Below are positions 55,454 to 64,000 of a stretch of 64,000 bases of DNA, piece by piece. Source of the stretch: Persicaria tinctoria (Eukaryota; Streptophyta; Magnoliopsida; Caryophyllales; Polygonaceae); the NCBI GenBank assembly GCA_037127255.1, contig JBANSL010000007.1:65308038-65372037 (forward strand). The letters run 5' to 3'. The notes beneath the pieces are model-generated. The model ran no database searches and was not told where the DNA came from. It worked only from the letters and a program-made list of their open reading frames with translations. The stretch's first letter is position 1. Every line of letters starts with the position of its first letter. The position numbers were made by a program, and so were the translations under genes.

Positions 55454-55943
55454 TTGGTTACAGAAACAGAGAGAGTTTTGGATTTTTTGACGAGAGAGAG
55501 AAAGAGAGAGAGAGATTCTGGGAGTGAAAATGGAGTGGATGAAACAGAGAGAGAGGGGATTATAAAGCAAAAAGACTGGAAATTGAATCGTTTCTCTCTT
55601 TGTTCAAAAGGCAAGTACAGATTCATTTACTCAAGTGAATAGTAAGTAATGATGTTCTGAAAATTCTAAACCCAAAGTGTCACATCCACTTGCACAAAAT
55701 AGAGAGATTTTCAAAAATAAAAACGGAAACCAAGATATGTGAGTACCAATTTTTGAAAGGGGTAAAAGATATCAAGATAAACTCAGAACATTAAAAGATA
55801 CTCTTATTGAACATCCATAAGATATTAACAAGAGTTTGATCCAAAATAATTTTATTCGAATGAACATCCAGAAACCTTATAAAGTCAAGGTCTTGAGATT
55901 TCATTCGAATTCATGACTTTCATATAAGAAGCAATTGCTCCCC
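55454..55943. other. Element B spacer between pol and the extra ORF
   Basis: Non-coding, with a (GA/CT)-rich stretch near 55490-55515. It may carry the promoter or splice signals for the extra ORF, but none can be assigned. Confidence 0.5.
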
Positions 55944-58900
55944 CTAAGAAAGTGCTTCCTTATTAAGCATACCCAACTCCAATCTAATAAAATTGAAACG
56001 ATCTTCAGGGAGTGGTTTAGTAAAAATATCAGCTAACTGAAACTCAGTGGATATGAAGGATATTGAAACATCACCTTTCTCCACATGATCTCTTATAAAA
56101 TGGTGTCTCACATCAATGTGCTTGGTTCTTAAATGCTGCACTGGATTTTTAGTGATTGAAATAGCACTAGTATTATCACACAAGATAGGAATGCCTTTAA
56201 GATTAATTCTAAGGTCTCTGAGTTGTTGTGCTATCCAAAGAATCTGAGAGCAACATGCACCAGCAGCAATGTACTCGGCTTCTGCAGTTGATAAGGCTAC
56301 TGAATTCTGTTTCTTAGAGTGCCAACTTATCAAGGAAGATTCTAGGAGTTGGCAGCAGCCAGAGGTGCTTTTTCTATCCACTTTGTATCCTGCAAAATCT
56401 GCATCGGAGTAGCCTTTTAAAAGAAAGTTACTTTGTTTGGAATACCATAGCCCAAGGTCTTGAGATCCATTTAGGTATCTGAAGATCCTTTTTACAGCAA
56501 TAAGATGAGACTCTTTGGGGTCACTTTGGAATCGAGCACACATACAGACACTGAACATTATGTCAGGTCTACTAGCAGTAAGGTATAGGAGTGAACCAAT
56601 CATACCTCTGTATTTTCTTTGGTTCACATTCTTACCATTCTTATCTTGATCAAGAGAGAGAGTGGAGCTCATAGGGGTCTTTGCTACCTTTGATTTTTCC
56701 ATTTTGTATTTCTTTAGTAGATCCCTGGTATATTTCCCTTGATTCAAGAAGATACCCTTACTTGTTTGATGAACTTGTAAACCAAGGAAGAAGTTTAATT
56801 CTCCCATGAGACTCATTTCGAATTCCTTGCACATAATTTCAGAAAACTCTTTGCAAAGGGAATTGTTAGTAGCACCAAATAAAATATCGTCTACATATAT
56901 TTGAACAATCAAAAGATCATTTCCACGGGTTTTGATGAAGAGGGTTTTATCAATCAATCCTCTTTGAAAACCATTTTCAAGAAGGGATTTGGACAATCTC
57001 TCTTACCAAGCTCTTGGGGCTTGTTTGAGACCATAGAGAGCTTTGTCCAATTTATACACATGATTAGGAAATTCTTCACTTTCAAAACCTGGTGGTTGAG
57101 CAACATAAACCTCTTCTTCTAAGAATCCATTTAGGAATGCACATTTGACATCCATTTGAAATAGCTTTATCCCCATGAAAGATGCAAAAGCAAGTAGTAT
57201 TCGTATAGCTTCTAACCTTGCTACAGGAGCAAATGTCTCCTCGTAGTCTATACCTTCTTCTTGATTGTATCCTTGAGCAACAAGTCTTGCTTTGTTTCGA
57301 ATGATCTTGCCTGCTTCATCCAGTTTATTTCGAAACACCCATCTAGTTCCTATGACTGATTGGTGTTGTGGTCTGGGTTGAAGAGTCCATACCTTGTTCC
57401 TTTCAAACTCATTTAGCTCATTTTGCATGGCAGTGATCCAATCCGAGTCCTTGAGTGCTTCAGCTGGGGTCTTTGGTTCTATAAGAGAAACAAAAGCATA
57501 AAAGGCACAAAGATTCTTTAATCTAGATCGAGTTTGTACCCCAGAGAATGGATCTGATATGATATCTTGAGCTGAGTGTGAAGAGGCATGTTTGAATTTT
57601 CGTAGCTTTGGACCCTGATTGTTTGAACTAGTAGCAGGTCTCTCTTCAAGGTCTTGAGAGATAGTTTGAGTGTTGGATTCTTCAATGACTGAATCCTGAT
57701 CCTGTGATCCCTTCTCAAGGTCTTGAGATAGCTCATTGATGTCTTGGATTTGTTCTTGCATGTTTCTTTCTTGGTCTTGCTTATTTTCAGCCTTGTCCTC
57801 TTCTTCTCCATCCGAATCATGATGATTTAGATTGAGATCTGCAAAACCTTCACTCAACACACCATTGTTGCTTTCGTCGAATACCACATGGATACTCTCC
57901 TCAACAATTTTGGTGCGCTTGTTATAAACTCCATAAGCTTTGCTAGTAGTAGAATAACCAAGGAAGATACCTTCATCACTACGCGCGTCAAATTTTCCAA
58001 GATTATCTTTGCCATTGTTATGGAAATGCTAGGCTTTCTTCCTTTGAAAAGTTCATAGGGAGTCTTTTTCAAAATGGGATGAATCAAGCATCGATTCAAA
58101 ATGTAATTGGTTGTATTAACAGCCTCAGCCCAGTAGATTTTTGGCAAACCATTTTCCAAAAGCATTGTTCTAGACATGTCCTCCAAAGTGCGGTTCTTTC
58201 GTTCCACAACTCCATTTTGTTGAGGAGTTCTAGGTGCTGAAAAGTTGTGTGAAATTCCATATTTAGCACAGAACAAATCAAACTTAAGTTGATCAAATTC
58301 TCTACCATGATCACTCCTAATGGAGACAATAGGTATGTTTTTCAAGGTCTGCAACTCTTTGCAAAGTTTGGAAAACTCTAACAAGGCCTCTGATTTTTCT
58401 CTTAAAAAGGAGATCCATGTGAAACGAGAGAAATCATCAATAATAACCAGGATGTATTGTTTGCCCTTTGGAGATTTGACTCGCATAGGTCCACACAAGT
58501 CCATATGTAACAACTCAAGAGGGCGAGATGAACTTACAACCTTTTTAGGTTTGAAGGAACTGCGTGTTTGTTTGCCTCTTGTACATGCATTATATAGATC
58601 TTCTTTCTTGAAGTTTAGATCAGGCAATCCTCTCACAAGATCTCTTGTTTTGAGCTTATTGAGGGTGTGCATGCTTACATGACCTAGTCTTCTATGCCAT
58701 AGGCTGGGATCTTCTGTCAAGGCCTTGAGACACTTGAGTTTTGTTCCTGTAATGTGATTAGCATTTACAGCGTAAGTGTTGTTGTGCCTGTGAGCAGTGA
58801 GAATTAGATCATCAGTCTCTTCATTCCTGACTTCACACTTGTATTTGTCAAAGCCAACTTTGTTTCTTTTGTCACACAACTGGGAGACACTTAAGAGGTT

Positions 58901-59131
58901 ATACTTTAATCCATCGACAAGATAAACATCTTTAATGCAACTTTCTGAATTTCCAATATTACCAATACCAATAATGTTGCACTTCCCTTTATCACCAAGA
59001 GTAATTGTTCCAGTGGTTTGTTCCTTAAGATCTTGAAATAGAGATTTCTTTCCACTCATGTGTCGTGAGCATCCACTGTCCATTATCCATTTTGGCTCTT
59101 TGCTCTTGATGATATCCTGCAATACCAACAT
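55944..59131 (-). pseudogene. pol: Element B pol
   Basis: ATG 59131-59129 overlaps the gag stop. Protease: WIMDSGCSRHMSG. Integrase: HMDLCGPM, RSDHGREF and NGVVERKNR, so all three catalytic acidic residues are kept. A deletion of about 35-40 bp near 58025 (relative to C) removes the YFKPFGCTCFVH region and shifts the frame. [22 protein letters not shown] and an intact QIYVDDILFGATNN. A Tyr-to-stop change interrupts at about 57002. RNase H: ISWHSKKQNSVALSTAEAEY. It ends LGMLNKEALS-stop at 55944. All domains are present and recent, but it is broken at two points. Confidence 0.85.
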
Positions 59132-60915
59132 CAACCCTTCCGGCTAGACCAATACATAGTTTTAGATTCATAATGAGGATAGACCATGTTGGGTAGTCTT
59201 GTCCCTTTAGGAACCCAAACTTGTTTTATCTGTTCATTAAGTCGAACTGGAAATGTATTTCTAATGATGTAGGGATCCTTTCTCCTATATGGACAGGTTT
59301 CTCTAACATGCCCTTTCTTACAACAATGGAAGCAAGTAGGTGAACGCCAATAGCCTTTAGCTTTAACAAAAGTGGTACTAGGTTTCTTTGGAAAGTTCTT
59401 GTTGTATCCAATACCACTTCTATTAATAGAGAGTTGTTGTTCACCTAACATCTTATCAAGATTAGCTTTAGATCTGGTGAATTGAATGAGTGAAGTCTGC
59501 TGGTCTTGACACTTATCGGATAGCTTTGCCTTCTCTTTCTCTAAATCCTCATTACGACTCTTTAGAGAGGAGAGGCTTTGCCTGAGATCAGAATTTTCTG
59601 AGCTCAAGGTCTTGACTTTAATGTCAAGGGCTGTCCGAGATGTTTCAAGATTTTTTATTTCCAGCGACATATCACTGATGCATTTCTGTTGATCTATCAG
59701 CTTTTCCTTCAAGATGTTGATTTCACTGTTGTAAGCATCTTCATTAGAAATCATATTTCTTAGGACTTCAGAAAGAACATCGGGAGGACTAGACATTAGA
59801 TTTCTTACCACTTGTTCAAGGTCTTGAGTCTGTGATCCTTCGTGTTCGGCCATAAGACAGAGATTAGCTTGTTCTTTTTCGGTGTCTGATTCACATGATG
59901 AATCTGAGTCACTCCAGGTTGCAAGCATAGCCTTTTTCTTTTGTTCATATTTCTTGAACTTATTTCTTTTCTTCATAGGGCACTCCTTTACGAGATGATC
60001 TGTCTCTCCACACTCAAAACATGTTAGCACTTTTGGCTTCTTTGACATGTTGGGAGACTTGCTTTTGAATCTAGATGAATCAGTATTTTCTCGGTTGGAG
60101 AATTGCTTTTTCATCTTCAGAATTCGAGCTAATCCTCTTGTGATGAGAGCAAAGGGATCATCTTCGTCGCCTGATTCATCACTCTCAGATTGTGAGTGAT
60201 CTTTCTTTGCTTTGAGAGCAAGGTTCTTTGTTGTTGAGGGTAATTCTCCATCTTCCTCGTTTAATATCATCTCATGAGTGATAAGTTTTCCCAGAAGATC
60301 ATCTAATGGAAGTGTAGAGAGATCTTGAGCTTCCTCAATTGCAGTAACCTTGGGACCCCACTTGGTTTTTGGAAGGCTCCTTAGAACCTTTCGAACCTTT
60401 TATGGGATAGAGAAGGTTTTCCCAAGTGAGTCAAGGTTGTTAACAATTTGAGTGAATCTTGTGAACATCTCCTTTACTGTCTCATCAGGATTCATCTTGC
60501 AAAGTTCGTATTGCCTGAGAAAGATGTTAATCTTACTCTCTTTAACTTGACTTGTGCCCTCATAAGTAACTATAAGTTTATCCCAAATTTCCTTGGCACT
60601 TTTGCAAGCTGAGACACGATTAAACTTATTAGCATCGAGAGCACAATATAATAGATTCATACCTTTGTAGTTCTTAGCAATGTTCTCAAGATCAGTCTGA
60701 TGGTAATCAGACTCAGTTTTATCAACTTGCTTTCCATCGACAGTCTTTTTAGGTACGTGTGGTCCATTTTTGACCAAGCCCCATAGCTCAAGGTCTTGAT
60801 CAATGATGAACATTTGCATCAGTGATCTCCAGTGGACAAAGTTATTGCCACAGAACAGTGGAGGTCTATTGGTTGACCTTCCTTGAGCAAAACCTCCATC
60901 ACCTATGGTAGACAT
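59131..60915 (-). pseudogene. gag: Element B gag (one premature stop)
   Basis: ATG 60915 (MSTIGDGGFAQGRSTNRPPL) starts a 594-codon frame with a single TAA at 60402-60400. Typical Sirevirus gag blocks: SCKSAKEIWDKL-like (CKSAKEIWDKLIVTYEGTSQ) and EMFTRFTQIVNNLDSLGK. Then come the CCHC knuckle CFECGETDHLVKECPMKK (about 60030), a long coiled coil (about 59700-59480) and a second knuckle-like CFHCCKKGHVRETCPYR (about 59325). The stop TGA shares its A with the pol ATG. Pol is in the -1 frame. Confidence 0.85.
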
Positions 60916-60958
60916 ACTGAAAACTCACAAGATTGTTAAATCAAAACAGTGAGCCAAG

Positions 60959-60970
60959 CTCTGATACCAA
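60959..60970 (-). promoter_or_regulatory. Element B primer binding site (tRNA-iMet type)
   Basis: TTGGTATCAGAG on the minus strand, one base from the LTR end. Confidence 0.8.
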
Positions 60971-60971
60971 T

Positions 60972-62132
60972 TGAAGAGTCTATAAGGCGATGGATAATAC
61001 TCTAGAAGGGGGGGATGAATAGAGTATGGACGATTTTCGCAACAATAGAAATTTACTGCAACTTGTCAAGACCTTGATATAGGCTATCAAAACTTGACAA
61101 AGTGAAATCGAATGCGATAAGGTAAATGCGGAATATAGAAGATGAACACACGAATTGTTCACGAGGTTCGGCACCAACTTGCCTACGTCCCCGCCTAGGA
61201 TTGTTCAATCCGTAGGATTCAAACACTTCTTATTTCACTTCCTTTGAGCCTAGAACTTCCTAGAGAAACTTCCCTTTCCCTATACAAAGCCTCACCGCTT
61301 CTATTCTAGCTCTCAAACTTACAAGTGAAATAAAAGCTCACACCACACACACCAAGTGTGTTTTGATCGAGTATAAAAACTCTAAGTGTAAAATGAATGA
61401 CTTGTACAATAAGTGCTAGTGTTTCTCTCAACTCTTAAGCAATGATCACCAACTAGAATTTAGGAGAATATAAGAGAAACTTTGACGAGTGCTTTTAGGA
61501 TGCTATGAATGCTTGCGTGGTTGCTTAGTGTTCTCATCCTTCTTAGCTTTCGTCCTTTTATAGTTAGAACACTTGTATGGCTTCTTGGAGGGAGACCGTT
61601 TGAAATTCAAATCCTCTCCAGAGTATTTGAATTCTTTCCAAAAGAGGATCCTTTGTGTGCCTTCCAAGAGTTCTTCCAACTTTCTTCATGATCAAGTATG
61701 ATCAATTTGAGATCGATTCTTTCCTTGTATGAAAAGTGAAAACATGAAAGAATATGCAAAATGTATCTAGTACATAAAATGGGTTAGATGAGATACTCAT
61801 ATATATAAATCGATAAAGCCCAAGTCTCATCACATAGCCCAATATAGAGCCCATTATAATTTAGGCCCAAAAAGATTGGCCTCGAACTATAGCCTGTAAA
61901 AGAACAAGTTGAACTAGATAAATGCATAAGTGATCAAATAATTTAGGCCCAAAAAGATTGGCCTCGAACTATAGCCTGTAAAAGAACAAGTTGAACTAGA
62001 TAAATGCATAAGTGATCAAAACATTTTAGTCTGGGTTTCAAGACCTTGAAACCCAGCCTTTTTGTCTTTCATCATCCTTTAGATCACCTGCACGTTAGTT
62101 CTCAAGATCTTACAATCAAGGTGGAGTCTTCA
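60972..62132 (-). repeat. Element B right LTR (5' LTR)
   Basis: 1161 bp. It has a 7-G run at 61008-61014 and the same 82-bp tandem duplication (61858-61939, 61940-62021). Confidence 0.88.
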
Positions 62133-62201
62133 AAAGATTTTCCCCTTTTCTATCAATTTTGTGTTTCCTCCATAGCCAGATCTTAAATCTGGTTCTTCAT
62201 A
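62133..62201 (+). repeat. Element A 3' LTR, second part
   Basis: It begins with the second copy of the B target site (AAAGA), continues TTTTCCCC and ends TTCTTCATA, matching 38886-38953. Confidence 0.85.
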
Positions 62202-62206
62202 GAGAT

Positions 62207-62930
62207 CGATTTGTATTCGTGAACCTGACTGATAATAGATGTTTCATCTTGCTAACGGCTTGAATTCCAACTGGAGAATTCAATTCAGAGAACCACCTCA
62301 AGGTAATCTTGGCTTGGTTACCTTTTATATTTGTCTACTTTAGATCATCCTAGTGCTTAGCTTATTGCTATTCCTTTCGAGGCACAACTTATATGACATA
62401 GAGTAGAGGGTTTGTTATGACTCTTGGAGTTAAATGCAAGCTAAAATTCATAAATGGTAGTTGTGCAAAATCGAGTGCTGAGTCTATGGATTTACAAAGA
62501 TGGAATAGAGTTAATTTTCTATTTAGAGGCTGGGTTATTGAATTTCATGAACAAAAACATATATGAGGGGTTCATAGTTGTGGATTCAACTAAAAAAATT
62601 ATGGGATGAGATTGTAGAAAGATATAGACGGTCTATAATGCACCACAGATTTATCGTTAGAAGAAAATTGGGAAATGTTTCCTAAGGAAGTATGAATTTA
62701 GCAGAGCTTCAAGTTCTTGAAGGAATCCCTGAGTGTACATGTGGAATTATGAGCCATTGCTCGTGCAATTTGATAAAATAAATTTCATAGATAGAATTTA
62801 GAAACAAATTGATGTAGTTGTTGGCGAGGTTGAATGATGGATATGAAGCTGCTGAGAATCAACTTCTTCTCTTCATCAAGTTAAGAGGGGAAATGAAACC
62901 TCGTCAGAACCTCAAACAGTGTTAGTTGAC
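62207..62930 (+). pseudogene. gag: Copia gag relic, tandem duplication copy 2 right part
   Basis: It matches 37409-38185 at about 88% with extra small indels, e.g. GGTTTGTTATGACTCTTGGA against GGTTTGTTATGGATCTTGGA. It continues a little past the copy 1 endpoint. All frames are broken. Confidence 0.7.
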
Positions 62931-63200
62931 AAGAGGGTTTTAAACAAGTACTAGAATAGTCAGCACTCTAGCCATTTTTCCAACAACCAACAATGTAGGA
63001 GCGATTAGAAGGAATTGAAAAAGAAAAAGAAATGTAGTCATTATGGCTTAAAATTAAGGTCATACAACTCATTAGTGCTTCAAGTTGCTAGAGTGCAAAC
63101 CTTATATCTTCTTTCCTTTACAAAGAGGAATAAAGTTGTCTTTTGATTCAGGAAATTTCATTTCAGATACTAAAATATATAAAAGGTTGATAGAAATCAT
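62931..63200 (+). pseudogene. gag: Possible continuation of the copia gag relic
   Basis: A KCSHYGLK-like stretch near 63033 could be a decayed zinc knuckle of the same relic. This is weak. Confidence 0.25.
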
Positions 63201-64000
63201 TTAGACATACATATTAGGTAATATTTAGCAGGGATGACGTGTGTATATTGCATGTTTTATGACGTAATTGCACGACTTGAGTGTGGTGGTTATCGAGTCG
63301 GAATCTACACACTTTTAAGGTTATCATGTAGGAAAGAGGATTCGAGGTGAGAAAGCATGATGACCAAGGTGAGCTAAGGAAGTATGGGAAGAATCTAAGA
63401 GAAGAGCCCAGGAGTGGAATATAATTGAAGTTTGAGAGCCTAAGTGAAGAACAAGTCAATAAAAGTTGTCGCACGACAAGCAAGTATATTTAAGGACTTT
63501 CTTAGGCTTATTTTCATATCATCAATGCACGTGTAGCAATTGGAGAGATTATGCTTAAGGTATGTGTAACTAAACTCCAATCATTTTGCCTATGTTTTGG
63601 GACGTGTTTGGTCTAATTTGTGAGTTTTGGAATTCTTGTTCATTCTCTATCATAAGTTTCAACTTCCTTGCTCTTAATTCTTGAACCGGTTTAGTCTTTC
63701 GGGTGTCATGAACTTTTTAGATTAAATGCATCGCTAGGGTTTTAAAATTGCTCATATGTAATTATTAATTTGAGTAGCAACCACGACTCTTTTGACCTCA
63801 TCGGAAGGATTAGATGTTAAATATCAATTCTTAGGATTAATATTGTATAATATTTGATCTAGGAAAGATCAAGACAAGAAAACTTGATAGAGAATTAGGA
63901 GAACATAAAGGAAGAATAAGAATCGAATTATCCAAACAAAGCTGATAACCATAGGTGAAACATGTTTTCCCAATATTGCATTCAACCATTATTTCCATCG
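63201..64000. other. Unassigned DNA, possibly a gypsy LTR fragment
   Basis: No gene is visible. The composition and strings such as AAGACAAGAAAACTTGATAG resemble the downstream part of large Ty3 LTRs. There is no identifiable terminus or TSD, and it runs off the window. Confidence 0.3.

Larger units (their letters stand above)
52263..62132 (-). mobile_element. Element B: young Sirevirus-type Ty1/copia retrotransposon with a third ORF
   Basis: 9.87 kb, TSD AAAGA (52258-52262, 62133-62137), inside the 3' LTR of element A. The LTRs are about 99% identical by eye, apart from a G-tract and about a dozen substitutions. On the minus strand: primer site, gag (60915-59131), pol (59131-55944), extra ORF (55453-53750), polypurine tract. 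Gag carries one stop, pol one deletion and one stop, and the extra ORF two stops. It belongs to the same family as element C. Confidence 0.9.
38659..62201 (+). mobile_element. Element A: degenerate Ty1/copia retrotransposon carrying nested elements F and B
   Basis: LTRs begin TATGAG and end TTCATA. The flanks are GAGAT (38654-38658, 62202-62206). Primer site TGGTATTAGAG (38954) and polypurine tract GAGGGGGAGGGG (52021-52032) abut the LTRs exactly. Gag, protease, integrase, RT and RNase H occur in copia order on the plus strand. F interrupts pol after integrase and B interrupts the 3' LTR. The gag resembles the retrotran_gag_3 group. All frames are broken. Confidence 0.88.

Noticed and set aside
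1..64000. tRNA, rRNA and known small RNA genes
   Set aside because: None were recognised on either strand; tRNA-complementary sequences found are retrotransposon primer sites.

Overview
The window is plant nuclear DNA, almost certainly from a flowering plant and probably a eudicot. The evidence is the transposon content: Sirevirus-type and other Ty1/copia elements, Athila/Tat-type Ty3/gypsy elements with a tRNA-Asp primer site, hAT, Stowaway and Tourist-like MITEs, LINE-type RNase H relics, a nuclear insertion of plastid rps11, and a DC1 zinc-finger gene (a plant-specific family). There are no operons, Shine-Dalgarno sites or CRISPR arrays. I cannot name the species.

Layout. 1-2919 looks like part of a long Ty3-type LTR. 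2920-3469 is a CACTA-like transposon end abutting a short glycine-rich exon-like stretch. 3700-10192 is a patchwork of MITEs, a composite foldback element, a 200-bp solo LTR and two orphan RNase H fragments. 10193-33833 is one old minus-strand Sirevirus (element C, TSD CATGT). Its left LTR has been invaded by a 4.9-kb DNA transposon (D, carrying plastid rps11) and by a hAT MITE. Its gag is split by an 8.5-kb non-autonomous gypsy element (E, TSD GAGGG). 33839-35452 is intergenic with two MITEs and microsatellites. 35453-37048 is the one convincing host gene: a 531-aa protein with an N-terminal P-loop NTPase/kinase-like part and four DC1-type Cys/His modules. Its 3' end and downstream DNA are tandemly duplicated. 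The second copy of the duplication is split by element A (38659-62201, plus-strand copia, TSD GAGAT). A itself contains gypsy element F (41580-50159, TSD CCATT) and the young minus-strand Sirevirus B (52263-62132, TSD AAAGA). 62207-64000 is the rest of the duplicated flank followed by unassigned DNA.

How the parts relate. B and C are two insertions of one Sirevirus family. Each has gag, pol and a third same-strand ORF after pol, carrying what looks like the 'putative plant transposon protein' domain and no visible membrane segment. E and F are two different Athila/Tat-like families. Both kept gag, protease and the very end of integrase but lost reverse transcriptase, RNase H and the integrase core. 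Both also carry arrays of TCGA-centred near-palindromes in their LTRs, and in F the arrays extend into coding sequence. Every retrotransposon ORF here has stops or frameshifts, so the host DC1 gene is the only intact multi-domain protein gene in view.

All calls are from reading the sequence; no database search was run. Superfamily names for MITEs rest on terminal motifs and target-site duplications (TSDs), and lineage names on recognisable protein motifs.
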